Assembly: GCF_028288225.1 (NCBI RefSeq)
Contig: NZ_JAQBOC010000080.1
Coordinates: 62,001-126,000 of the forward strand
Source: Mucilaginibacter sp.
GTDB lineage: Bacteria; Bacteroidota; Bacteroidia; Sphingobacteriales; Sphingobacteriaceae
DNA length: 64,000 bases
Reading direction: 5' to 3'
Positions 27,101 to 34,791 of the stretch are shown here, piece after piece; positions within the stretch are counted from its first letter, which is position 1, and the number at the start of each line of letters is the position of its first letter. A program made the position numbers and the translations under genes. The notes under the pieces are model-generated. The model was not told the origin of the DNA. It ran no database searches and saw only the letters and a list, made by a program, of their open reading frames with translations.

Positions 27101-27445
27101 AAAAGAGCGCATTTGCGCCGCGGAACTTTCCAGGTAGGCGCCCAAGGTGATAAATTGACGAGGCCCTTGCTCGATATTCAACAAGATATAACCCCGGCTA
27201 TAAGCGCCGGCTTTTTTCTCGGCTAACATCCCCCGGGGATCACGGACCTTATTGCCTTCTGTACCGGAGCGGAAGACAGCTGTCCCGACCAGCAGGAGCT
27301 GGATCATATCGGCGATCATGCTTTTCCCACTACCACTTTCCCCGCTGAAATCGGTCCGCAAATGATGGAACCGATAGTTGGCGTTGAAATGCTGGCGGAT
27401 ACCTATCGTCGAGATACTGTATATTTTAGGGTAGATACTACTCAT
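24140..27445 (-). CDS. jetC: Wadjet JetC / MksB, SMC-like ATPase
   Basis: An 1101-residue SMC/MukB/SbcC-type ATPase. Walker A is SGESGSGKSMIADMIQLLL near residue 38. Long coiled coils (about 200-420 and 560-760) flank a hinge-like middle, and the C-terminus has the ABC signature-type SNGQTYTANALLCLARLSL and Walker B FIPIDEAEGLGG. It is the motor that would extrude DNA loops and sense small circular DNA. It overlaps jetB and jetD by four bases each. Acidic and basic residues are GC-rich coded, unlike the flanking core genome. Confidence 0.87.
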   Translation of the reverse strand: MSSIYPKIYSISTIGIRQHFNANYRFHHLRTDFSGESGSGKSMIADMIQLLLVGTAVFRSGTEGNKVRDPRGMLAEKKAGAYSRGYILLNIEQGPRQFITLGAYLESSAAQMRSFIIQNGYDWEDTLVPMDSPVLYEALLQDGQVVAAEELQNLLSPYYLKVLPLKKYQQLLYKNNILALDLSSNKQTLKSYATILRSFARGKGFDTEPEALKTFLFGNEDQLLLMEKYRDEVNNISADYQQHERYQQEIGLIREKHQAIEGVAAQFALLRSLRQDLALNSARFWYQQHARLAAEQGQLKGEMGQARFSSNLADQRLNKLERAELQRLLLDKAHYEKQIAQNERRLLPFEEAVAVAKGQVIRPEKEKQAIEELDTWLLELRTSAEGLQEHYERARKKNRDHALREEFIAYLKKGELLEAFENANWRSQSAQLQQLQELTQQIAEKQLFLAFSDLNNLSSLAAWAIAELAFPVSHEKESMLMHFQQLSRTEPETREEPRYLPFPETLFYQPDIPKILPSGFWLNLSGIYEWVDYVPVRYLDQPDGTQLQETLRIDQQNALAELALLSDKLEQAQQLYNALQAFTGLEAAIAAYKDKDLDAYVPHAVAELNAQDFAQRLNLYANKVQVLTDWKDAQDALDHAYLELAGQQNEAQTQQGHLTRTNKEIADNYGQIDPVTAIAGYDRQQQALEDELEDLIVEYERAHSYIQQLEARLFAAQPSRSALIKLKTDHDTEQGVLKIKLAAADRRFEEAQVKWEEAQVLYLKRFGEKFQPPEVPVEAADPAGLTKQCDDAEVKYITLYENAGRQIEDQTALEDHSLGVLANKLLPTVFPTSEVDEALIAQQIDRRLSKLMEDVMMIGSRKIELLNRVFSAVYNVYNEYLSKVHEINNYLKNKDHTITGGHHASLTYTKSVDFPDSWMVTFRKRLSEQLNNQGLFEKLYKAVDINQMMVEVFRECGGTAKVTPEELLNPKSYFDLKFEIKTDDGQNNAGSNGQTYTANALLCLARLSLIQDEKRTGLKFIPIDEAEGLGGNYEMLNQLAHKDNYQLITMSIETAGDINATDQYIYILHDNRAADEQSYVAPFAIFANGRITDRIADGFEL

Positions 27446-28110
27446 GCCTGGTCCTTTTTAAGTAATTCATCGATGGCCTGGATCTGCGGGTAATACATGC
27501 GCCGGAGCCGCTCGAAAGAAGGCTGATAGCTGAAACGGTCCCGGTCCTCTTCCTCGCGGGAGACCCAGCCAAGGGATTCAAACTCGGCGAAGGCTTTATG
27601 GACCATATCACTAAAACGGTCCTCACTAAAATCAGAATTGGCATCGGGCAGGATCTTGTTCAGCAGCCATTGTATCTTATGCACCAATTCATCATATTCC
27701 TGATATAGCAACTGGATAAAATCCGTAATGCGGTCAAGTTCGATATTGGCATCCAGCTTATAGACCTTAAAGAGCAGTATGCCTACCAGGATATGTTCCG
27801 TCTTCAGGTAATCGCGGTTATAGGCGGGCAGGTTACCCCTGGACCCTTCGGCAAAATCGATATAATAATAATTGTCCAGGCTTTCATCACTGCGGACCAG
27901 CAGGACATCAAAAAGATCGGCATAATAAGCGCAAAGCCCTTCGAAATGATTTTCCAGGAAACGGTAAAGCGCCTCGGGTGAAGGATAATTACGCTGGATA
28001 TGCATCCCGCTCTTGAGCGCGTAATCCAGTTTTGCGAATACCTTCCGGGCCTGCTTGTCCTGCAAAAAGGCATAAGGGCTCAGTTCTTTTTGCTGATCTT
28101 CATTTTCCAT
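27442..28110 (-). CDS. jetB: Wadjet JetB / MksE, winged-helix subunit
   Basis: A 222-residue MukE/MksE-like protein (DUF4194-like). Conserved-looking blocks are LVGILLFKVYKLDANIELDRITDFIQLLYQEYD and an acidic FAEFESLGWVSREEEDRDRFSYQPSFERL near the end, matching the winged-helix accessory role. Its start overlaps the jetA end by 31 bases and its stop overlaps the jetC start by four. Identification rests mainly on position between the kleisin-like and ATPase genes. Confidence 0.8.
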   Translation of the reverse strand: MENEDQQKELSPYAFLQDKQARKVFAKLDYALKSGMHIQRNYPSPEALYRFLENHFEGLCAYYADLFDVLLVRSDESLDNYYYIDFAEGSRGNLPAYNRDYLKTEHILVGILLFKVYKLDANIELDRITDFIQLLYQEYDELVHKIQWLLNKILPDANSDFSEDRFSDMVHKAFAEFESLGWVSREEEDRDRFSYQPSFERLRRMYYPQIQAIDELLKKDQA

Positions 28111-29411
28111 AAGCTGATATCGCTGGGTAAAAGGGGGATATAGGTTTCGGTCTGGACCTCGATACCGAAACGGCTCCGGTCCTGGACCTCTTTGATCACA
28201 CGGTGGGCGGTACGGACAGGGATCTGCAAGTTCCCTTTTTCCTCCGCCAGGATATGGTAAAAGAAAGCCGAGAAATCGATCTCGCCTTGTTCTTCGATCA
28301 GGCGCAGCGCCTCGTTCGCCCAGTAAGTGATGCGGTTGCGCAGGTACAGCACACGCTCATTACCCGCCATCATTTGTCTGGTCCGCTCCGGATCGACGGC
28401 CCGCACGATGGCCGGTTGCGGCGGTTTGGGTAACAAGTCCCTTTCGGGCACGATGCAAAAGCAGCTGACCAGATCCGCCCTTTTAAGCGCAACGGCCGGA
28501 ATATCCGGCGGTAAAGTCAAACGCTTGGGCCCGCCCGGGCTGCGCTGATATGCGGAACGGTCCAGCAGGTAATGGATAAAACGGTCTGTTTTCCTATCCA
28601 GCTCGCGCTGGTTGAAATCGTAAATAAATTCCCGGAGCCGCGGCTTGATCTTGTCGATACGCAGGCTGACCTGTTCCAAATGGGAGCGGACCTGTTCATT
28701 ATAAGTGCGGACGAATTTGATGTTATCCAGATAGGGGTAGGCCTGATCACTTTCCAATAACTGCTGTAAAAGTTCGTCGATATCAAAGGTGACCTGGAAA
28801 GCATTGGTCAGATCGGAGGCCTGTTTTTTGATTGCTTCCAAGTTCTTTTCGATGCTATCGATAAGCTGGATGATGGACTCATGCTGGCTCTTGACCGTAT
28901 AACGAAACAGTTTGACCGATTCGGCGACTTGCTGGTCGAGGATCTCGATCTGCTCGGCCAGTTCATTACCGCGCTCCGAAAAATGGTCCTCGACCCAGGT
29001 ATTCAGGTCGCCGTCTGTGCCGCTCAAACTTTTTTTCAGTTCGTCAAGCAAATAATTGAATATCCGTTTGATCTTGGCCGGGGAGTAGCTATCGAGCAGG
29101 CGGTTATTGATGCGCTTACAAAACTCCAGCCCATATTTTTTAAAGCGGTAGACCTTGCGCTCGCTATCCCGCCATAAAAAGAATTCCTGCAAACGGATCA
29201 CGACCTGGTTCTCCCGTTCGTATTCATTACGGCCCTGGGGTTTGCCCAGATCTTTATTGACCTGGCGAATGATATCGATGATCTGGTCCTCGGTAAATTC
29301 CCCGCCCTGATAACGGTTAAAAAGCGTCAGCAAGATCAAGCCCGCATCCTTTGGCGGGACCAGTTGGTTATAATGCTGCCTGGCTTCTCTTAATAGGTCG
29401 GATAAAGGCAT
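28080..29411 (-). CDS. jetA: Wadjet JetA / MksF, kleisin-like subunit
   Basis: A 443-residue MukF-like protein. The N-terminal helical winged-helix part has LILLTLFNRYQGGEFTEDQI and a VYRFKKYGLEFCKRINNRLL block; a coiled middle and a C-terminal domain with FFYHILAEEKGN follow. In Wadjet it bridges the JetC heads. It is first in the jetABCD operon and divergent from the SGNH gene at 29504 over a 92-bp gap. JetA subfamilies differ greatly, so the subtype is open. Confidence 0.8.
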   Translation of the reverse strand: MPLSDLLREARQHYNQLVPPKDAGLILLTLFNRYQGGEFTEDQIIDIIRQVNKDLGKPQGRNEYERENQVVIRLQEFFLWRDSERKVYRFKKYGLEFCKRINNRLLDSYSPAKIKRIFNYLLDELKKSLSGTDGDLNTWVEDHFSERGNELAEQIEILDQQVAESVKLFRYTVKSQHESIIQLIDSIEKNLEAIKKQASDLTNAFQVTFDIDELLQQLLESDQAYPYLDNIKFVRTYNEQVRSHLEQVSLRIDKIKPRLREFIYDFNQRELDRKTDRFIHYLLDRSAYQRSPGGPKRLTLPPDIPAVALKRADLVSCFCIVPERDLLPKPPQPAIVRAVDPERTRQMMAGNERVLYLRNRITYWANEALRLIEEQGEIDFSAFFYHILAEEKGNLQIPVRTAHRVIKEVQDRSRFGIEVQTETYIPLLPSDISLWKMKISKKN

Positions 29412-29503
29412 TAGGGATGAGGTTTAAAAGTTAAAGCTAAAAAAAATAATAGGAAATAATACCCAGGAATATATTTATCTTAGAAGGACCTTACCGATCG
29501 CCG

Positions 29504-30700
29504 ATGCCTGTACCGAACCCTAAAGATCAATTGATCAACGACCTGCTAGCCAATCGTATAACGGAGGCGGGCTTGACCAGCTTGCGCCAGATGGTCAATG
29601 AGCTGGACCTGGCGCATATTATTCAAAAAATATATGACCTGAACGGAAACCAGGTCCGTAAGATCGCGGCATTGGACCAGATGCTGGGTAAGATCGACGC
29701 AATCAAGAACAGCCAGCGCAACAGCTGGTTCACCAAGCAGATCAGCGCGGATTTCCGCGACAAAACAAAAAACAACAAGATCATTTTAGCGGAAGGGGAT
29801 TCCTGGTTCAATTACCCGGTCATCCTGAGCGACGTGCTGGACCGCATCAATATGGAGCCCGATATGCTGATCTATAGCCTGGCCAACGGCGGGGACTGGC
29901 TGCTGAATATGCTCGGCGCCCGTAAATATGTCGAGCAATTATCGGTGATCCACCCGGATGTTTTCCTGATCAGCGCCGGGGGGAACGACCTGGTCGGCCG
30001 GAGCCGGTTGGCAGCGATGGTGATCCCGGAAAGCAGCTCCCGGGAATTAGCCCATAACGAGTGGGCGACCAACCTGATCAAAAAAGCGACCCTGCATCCA
30101 ATCATCCCGCTCGATCAAAAGCGTTTTGATCGCGGGGTATCCTATATCTCCAAAGATTTTTTTGCGCTGCTGATGTTCTTTCATCTGCAATATTATTTCC
30201 TGATCAATGGCATCCTGACCGCCGGCACCGGCGACCCGAAGAACGGAAAGTTCCCGGACCTGAAGATCATTACCCAGGGCTATGATTATGCTATCCCTTC
30301 CCATGAGCTCAAATGGGGTTGGAACCCGCTGCGCTGGTACCGGCCGTTCATCCGGAGTTTTTTAGGGCATGGTAGCTGGCTCAAGACCCCACTGCAGATC
30401 CGCAGTATCACCGATCAGGGGATCCAGGCCGATATCGTTTATGCCATGATCTTTTTGTTCAACGAAATGATGATTCATACCGGCGATGTGTTTTGTCAAC
30501 TGACCGGCCCGCGGGTATTCCACGTCGATTCCCGCGGGGCCATGGGCACGGACGGCTGGGCGGATGAACTGCATCCGCTGCCGGGGAATTTCGCCAGGAT
30601 CGGGCAGACTTTTATTGATTGTATCCAAAGGCCGGCCAGTTCCGAGCATGGCCAGGTCTTTGTCGTGAATGAACTTTACCCGCTATCCGTAAAACCATGA
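29504..30700 (+). CDS. SGNH/GDSL-type hydrolase with helical N-terminal domain
   Basis: A 398-residue protein. Residues 1-80 form a small helical domain (PKDQLINDLLANRITEAGLTSLRQMV...) that resembles adaptor-like N-termini of conflict-system effectors. The hydrolase part has block I EGDSWFNYP (Ser), a middle LANGGDWL, block III SAGGNDLVG (Asn) and block V ADELHPLPGNFARIG (Asp-x-x-His), so all SGNH residues are present. It would cleave an ester, perhaps of lipid or modified nucleotide; the substrate is unknown. No signal peptide. It overlaps the membrane gene at 30697 by four bases. Confidence 0.82.
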   Translation: MPVPNPKDQLINDLLANRITEAGLTSLRQMVNELDLAHIIQKIYDLNGNQVRKIAALDQMLGKIDAIKNSQRNSWFTKQISADFRDKTKNNKIILAEGDSWFNYPVILSDVLDRINMEPDMLIYSLANGGDWLLNMLGARKYVEQLSVIHPDVFLISAGGNDLVGRSRLAAMVIPESSSRELAHNEWATNLIKKATLHPIIPLDQKRFDRGVSYISKDFFALLMFFHLQYYFLINGILTAGTGDPKNGKFPDLKIITQGYDYAIPSHELKWGWNPLRWYRPFIRSFLGHGSWLKTPLQIRSITDQGIQADIVYAMIFLFNEMMIHTGDVFCQLTGPRVFHVDSRGAMGTDGWADELHPLPGNFARIGQTFIDCIQRPASSEHGQVFVVNELYPLSVKP

Positions 30701-31209
30701 AAAAGATACTTTGGCTGGCCCTGATCGTGATCTTCCTGGTATCTGTCTACCAGGCCCTTGTGGTTTATCTAGGCACACCGGAACATTACCAGCTGCCCGG
30801 CCTCGCTTACGCCGACCAGCAAGGCGCACACGATTGGCTCGCGGCCTGGCAGGCGGCTCCCTATGGGCGCGGAACCTTACTCGATGTGGCCCGTAGTAAT
30901 TTACACCTGGACTTTGGTTTTATTTTCGTGTATACCATGTTAATCCTGCTGCTTTCGTACCTGCAAATGCAACGGGAACGCTCGCCCAGGCTCAATGCCT
31001 ACCTGCGCCTCAATATTTTCCTGGCCCTAATCCTGACCGTCAGTGATATCCTGGAGAACATCTTACTACTGTACGACATCCGCCACATTAACGATCATGG
31101 TCTATACCTATCCCCCTGGTTCTTTAGTACCCTCAAATGGCTGCTGACCGCTTGGGTAGTCGGCGTTTACCTCATTTCACGAAGCCGGGAAACACTGGTC
31201 AAGGGTTAG
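30697..31209 (+). CDS. Multi-pass membrane protein coupled to the SGNH hydrolase
   Basis: A 170-residue protein with four likely membrane helices: about 4-25 (LWLALIVIFLVSVYQALVVYL), 71-90 (FGFIFVYTMLILLLSYL), 104-124 (LNIFLALILTVSDILENILL) and 143-163 (LKWLLTAWVVGVYLI). No recognised domain. Translationally coupled to the hydrolase (ATGA overlap), so the pair likely works together at the membrane. The next 260 bases hold only a degraded frame. Confidence 0.72.
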   Translation: MKKILWLALIVIFLVSVYQALVVYLGTPEHYQLPGLAYADQQGAHDWLAAWQAAPYGRGTLLDVARSNLHLDFGFIFVYTMLILLLSYLQMQRERSPRLNAYLRLNIFLALILTVSDILENILLLYDIRHINDHGLYLSPWFFSTLKWLLTAWVVGVYLISRSRETLVKG

Positions 31210-31261
31210 GGCTCCAGTCTATGTAATGTTCAGAAATTGTTAGCGGCCGGAAAAAGATGCG

Positions 31262-31449
31262 GACAGTAAAAAACCAAATAACGAGGACTTTGCGGTCGAT
31301 ACGGTCTATGATTTTATGGCGCTGGGCTCAATTATTTCCAAGGAATTGGACAGCAGATTGGTCACCAGTGCCGCTGCTACCGAGGCCAGGTCTACAACTG
31401 AGGCCTGCAGCTTACCGGTCAGGGGCTGATCGGAGAACTTTTACTATAA
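31262..31449 (+). pseudogene. Unidentified gene remnant
   Basis: A start-less frame reads NNEDFAVDTVYDFMALGSII then SKELDSRLVTSAA and stops. A neighbouring frame continues with YN, a stop, then GLQLTGQGLIGELLL and a final stop at 31449. This is how the C-terminus of a frameshifted, decayed gene would look. Family not recognised. Confidence 0.3.
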
Positions 31450-31471
31450 TAAATATCCTTAATTTTACGTC

Positions 31472-32647
31472 ATGGACTTCACTTACCAACTCATCTTCCT
31501 CGGTGCCTGGAACGGCTGGCAGAAGGAGATCGAAACGATCTTCCGCGCCCGTATCAGCGAACTGGGTGTAGCCCCGGAACATATTTCGATCTTGACGAGC
31601 GCGAATTTTGATGAGCAGTACCGCGCTAATGCGCCGGCCTTTTGCATCTATTTCGGCGCCGTTACGGCGGCCTATCCCGACCTGGAGAAAGTTGGGAGAC
31701 TGCTCGCCAGCGCTAAGACGATCGTGCCGGTGGTGGATGACCTAAAGGCCTTTAATCAGCAGATTCCTCAGGAATTGCGAGCGATCAATGGTTACGCGCT
31801 CGACGGGACGGCTAATATAGAGGCTCTGGTCAGCCTTGCGCTGGAGAACCTCAGCTTGCTGCGGACCTCGCGCCGGCTCTTTATCAGCTACCGGCGCGAT
31901 GAATCGACCGCCGCCGCGATCCAACTCTTTGAGCGCCTGGAAAAAGCCGGATTTGATGTTTTCCTGGATACCTATAGCATCCGGCCTGGCGAACCCTTCC
32001 AGGATGAGCTTTGGCAAAGACTGGCCGATACCGATGTGGTCATTTTATTGAACACCCCGGATCTGTTGGTCAGCCAATGGACCGAGAAAGAATTGGCCAA
32101 GGCCAATACCATGGCAGTTGGTATCTTGCAGCTGGTCTGGCCGAACAACGCCGACCTGCGCTACGCCGAACTGACCGTGGCCGAAACACTAAGCCAGGCG
32201 GATTTTGGTACCACCGACCCGCGCAGCAAACAAGGGCAGCTGACGAATGATTGCCTGGACCGTACCGTGGGCCTAGCCGAGTCCTTACGCGCCCGCAGCC
32301 TGGCCGCGCGGCAAAGCAATATGATCAGCGAATTTTCGATGGCAGCCAAAAACTTGGGCATCCCGGTGAGCGTACAACCCGGTAAGTTCCTGCTGGTCGA
32401 CCGCGGTCCCGGTCGGCAGCTCATCATGATCCCCACAGTCGGCGTGCCGCAAGCTTTTACGTACCACCAAAGCGAAGAAATGGCCAAAACCATTCGGACA
32501 AAAGAAGTGTCGGGCGTATATTTGCTGTACGATCACCTGAATATCCGTGACAAATGGGTCAAACACCTGGACTGGCTGGACGGATACCTGGAGATCAAAA
32601 GCTTGAAACTGTTGGAAACCGAAGCGAAATTAGCCGGTTTAAAATGA
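31472..32647 (+). CDS. TIR-domain protein with N- and C-terminal extra domains, partner of a SLOG protein
   Basis: A 391-residue protein. Residues 1-125 form an alpha/beta domain (YQLIFLGAWNGW...ILTSANFDEQY) that may itself be a degenerate TIR-like Rossmann unit. The TIR domain (about 134-260) has RRLFISYRRDES, VFLDTYSIRPGEPFQDEL and the catalytic-type WTEKELAKA with the NADase Glu. The C-terminal 110 residues (AAKNLGIPVSVQPGK...) are unknown. The stop overlaps the SLOG gene start by four bases. In Thoeris a TIR protein makes a nucleotide signal that a SLOG domain reads, so a similar logic is inferred here. Confidence 0.83.
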   Translation: MDFTYQLIFLGAWNGWQKEIETIFRARISELGVAPEHISILTSANFDEQYRANAPAFCIYFGAVTAAYPDLEKVGRLLASAKTIVPVVDDLKAFNQQIPQELRAINGYALDGTANIEALVSLALENLSLLRTSRRLFISYRRDESTAAAIQLFERLEKAGFDVFLDTYSIRPGEPFQDELWQRLADTDVVILLNTPDLLVSQWTEKELAKANTMAVGILQLVWPNNADLRYAELTVAETLSQADFGTTDPRSKQGQLTNDCLDRTVGLAESLRARSLAARQSNMISEFSMAAKNLGIPVSVQPGKFLLVDRGPGRQLIMIPTVGVPQAFTYHQSEEMAKTIRTKEVSGVYLLYDHLNIRDKWVKHLDWLDGYLEIKSLKLLETEAKLAGLK

Positions 32648-33249
32648 ACGCACCTATGAAAAAAATCTTCCTTTCGGCCAGTGTTCCCAAGCTGGACCGG
32701 CCCGAAAAATACCATAAGACCGCCGACGTGATCGCGATCCGTGACGCAGTCAAAGCCCTGGCGACCGTTGTGATCCCCAAAGCCGAACTCATTTGGGGCG
32801 GGCACCCGGCCATCACGCCACTGATCCGTGAGATCCTGGAGCGGATGAACACGAGTGTCCAACTCCATGTGACGATCTATCAATCTGGTTTTTTCGAAGG
32901 CCATTTCCCCAAAGACAACCAAGCCTTTGAACACATCATCATTACCACGCCCAAAAAAGACAAACCGGAAAGCCTGAAAGAAATGCGCGCCCGGATGATC
33001 GGCGACAATGATTTTGCGGCCGGCATTTTTATCGGCGGGATGGAAGGGGTAGAGGCGGAGTATGCGCTGTTCAAAAAATACCACCCGCAGACACCCGCGC
33101 TGGCGATCGCCAGCACCGGAGCGGCCGCCGGCATCGTTTACAAACAACAGCTCGAAAATGCGATGAAACCAGACCCGCGGCTAAAAGACGACTATGCGTA
33201 TATGGCGCTGTTCAAGGACTTGCTACGGGATGTTATCGCGGCTTCTTAA
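32644..33249 (+). CDS. SLOG-domain (nucleotide-sensing Rossmannoid) protein
   Basis: 201 residues from the ATG at 32644, which overlaps the TIR gene stop (ATGA); MKKIFLSASVPKLDRPEKYHKT follows. The pattern IFLSASVP, then LIWGGHPAITPLI (glycine loop) and AGIFIGGMEGVEAEYALFKK with ALAIASTGAAAG fits the SLOG/LOG-like superfamily. SLOG domains bind NAD-derived or nucleotide signals. There is no SIR2 or membrane effector fused to it, unlike ThsA, so it could be the sensor or a signal-processing enzyme. Its end overlaps the next, convergent TIR gene by 17 bases. Confidence 0.75.
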   Translation: MNAPMKKIFLSASVPKLDRPEKYHKTADVIAIRDAVKALATVVIPKAELIWGGHPAITPLIREILERMNTSVQLHVTIYQSGFFEGHFPKDNQAFEHIIITTPKKDKPESLKEMRARMIGDNDFAAGIFIGGMEGVEAEYALFKKYHPQTPALAIASTGAAAGIVYKQQLENAMKPDPRLKDDYAYMALFKDLLRDVIAAS

Positions 33250-34039
33250 GGGGTTTGATCTCATAAAGGGTGTCTAGGGGATGACCTTCTTTGACGTGTA
33301 TCAATTTTTTTTTGGTCTGAAAGGCCCTGGCCCAGAATTCAAGATCTGTGGTATTCAATTTGACCAAGTGATCCAGTTCAAGCATATATTGGATCTGTAC
33401 TTCTTCCCGCTGGCTTTCGTTTAAAGCCCCGCCACCTGAAAAAGCTTTAAATAACTCCGTAATTTGAGCTCTTTCAGGGATCCGTTTTCGGATGATACGG
33501 GAAATGGAAAGCTCGGAATAGATCCAGGGCGACTGGGTCTTCTTTTCGACTAATTCCCGAACGGTAGATTTCGGTGTATCCAGGAAGAAAAGACATTCCA
33601 TATGATCGATCATTTTGGAAAGCGCATTGTTTACCATGATATGTACGTGTGCTGTAGAACGGTTCCGTCGTTGATAATTATAATTGCCCGTTTTAGGATC
33701 TTTGCAATGGACATCATCAATGTTGCGCAACAGAACGTCGGCATGCCCCCAAATACAGGAATCGATGAATGCGATGATTTCAAACTTTTCATATAACCAG
33801 CCAGCCAATCCCATAGCCAGTTTTTGATCAGCATGGGCATGACTGATGAAAATATCTCCATGGGCTTGTGGGAACCAGTCAGCCTGCATTTTTGAGCCGT
33901 CAAGCACGGTATCACTAACGGCATATTGATCCAGAACCTCTTTAAAGCCATCAAGCAGCACTTCATGAATTTGTTCGCCGTTGGCTAGATAGTCCGAGAA
34001 CTTTTTTGGGTCCAGGTTCAATTGAAATCCTCTATACAT
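33233..34039 (-). CDS. TIR-like protein, MYRGF-type (paralogue of 37760-38554)
   Basis: 268 residues from the ATG at 34037-34039; a TTG two codons upstream is less likely, because the paralogue also starts MYRGF. A short N-terminal domain leads to GDIFISHAHADQKLAMGLAGWL and AFIDSCIWGHADVLL, then RRNRSTAHVHIMVNNALSKMID, LFFLDTPKS and SPWIYSELSISRII with the TIR-type Glu after the Trp. It therefore looks like an active TIR of an unusual branch. Stand-alone, opposite to its neighbours, with no membrane partner next to it, unlike its paralogue. Confidence 0.8.
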   Translation of the reverse strand: MYRGFQLNLDPKKFSDYLANGEQIHEVLLDGFKEVLDQYAVSDTVLDGSKMQADWFPQAHGDIFISHAHADQKLAMGLAGWLYEKFEIIAFIDSCIWGHADVLLRNIDDVHCKDPKTGNYNYQRRNRSTAHVHIMVNNALSKMIDHMECLFFLDTPKSTVRELVEKKTQSPWIYSELSISRIIRKRIPERAQITELFKAFSGGGALNESQREEVQIQYMLELDHLVKLNTTDLEFWARAFQTKKKLIHVKEGHPLDTLYEIKPLKKPR

Positions 34040-34122
34040 GCCCAAAGATATTTAATATTTGTAGGCCTCATATATTTTCTATACTTTAACTGCCTGATCA
34101 CTAAACCTGACCAGCACAACAC

Positions 34123-34791
34123 ATGGCTTACCGGCACGATATTTTTGTCAGCTATAAATGGGGTGGGGACCTGAAAGTTTGGGTCGACTCCGTTTTTATC
34201 CCGATCCTGAAAAATGTCCTAATTGAACTTAAGGATGAGTTCCGGGATACTGACATTTTTCATGATGTACGCTCGACACTTTCCGGCGCTAATGTACCGG
34301 ATGTTTTACGCGATGGTGTGGCTTATTCTAAGTGTATGGTCTGCGTGGTCAATAAGCCTTATTTCACGAACTCTAAATGGTGTACCGAAGAATTATCGGC
34401 CATGCTGCGCCGGGAAGAAGAAACCGGCGTCCGCCGAAATGCCGATCATGTGGGCTTGGTATTTCCGGTGTTGTTCGTCGATGAAGCAGAAACCGAACTT
34501 GGTAATCAAAATACCGTTTATACCCATCGGGGCGCTGCCGGTCTGCTCGAGCAGATCCTGCCTTTAAAATTGAACGAAGAAAAATTTTTTTGCATTGCTG
34601 CCGGTTTCAAAGGCACAACCGGTTATGACCAACTTCGCTTGACCATCAAGCGTTGGGTCAGGAATGGCTTGCTCAAGCAGATCCAGACGCCACCCGAATG
34701 GCGGCCAGGATGGGGCGAGTTGCCGTATTTTGAATCCCGTTTTAATCCTCCTGCCCTAGTGCAGGAACACTTTGCCATGCCCCAACTATGA
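34123..34791 (+). CDS. TIR-domain protein, partner of the KGGVGR ATPase-GH25 protein
   Basis: A 222-residue protein, TIR domain at the N-terminus: HDIFVSYKWGGDLKVWVDSVFIP, DTDIFHDVRSTLSG, LRDGVAYSKCMVCVVNKPYFTNS and KWCTEELSAMLRREEE with the catalytic-type Glu. The last 80 residues (QILPLKL...RWVRNGL) are a small helical tail. The stop overlaps the start of the next gene by four bases (ATGA), so the two are a coupled unit. TIR domains of this kind usually degrade NAD+ or make signals from it; which is unknown. Confidence 0.85.
   Translation: MAYRHDIFVSYKWGGDLKVWVDSVFIPILKNVLIELKDEFRDTDIFHDVRSTLSGANVPDVLRDGVAYSKCMVCVVNKPYFTNSKWCTEELSAMLRREEETGVRRNADHVGLVFPVLFVDEAETELGNQNTVYTHRGAAGLLEQILPLKLNEEKFFCIAAGFKGTTGYDQLRLTIKRWVRNGLLKQIQTPPEWRPGWGELPYFESRFNPPALVQEHFAMPQL

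Noticed and set aside
31257..31571. A 104-codon open frame before the TIR-SLOG pair
   Set aside because: Arg/Trp-rich shadow frame that overlaps the TIR start; another frame shows gene-remnant character instead.
29504..33249. A complete Thoeris system
   Set aside because: No SIR2-SLOG ThsA protein is present; only TIR and a stand-alone SLOG.
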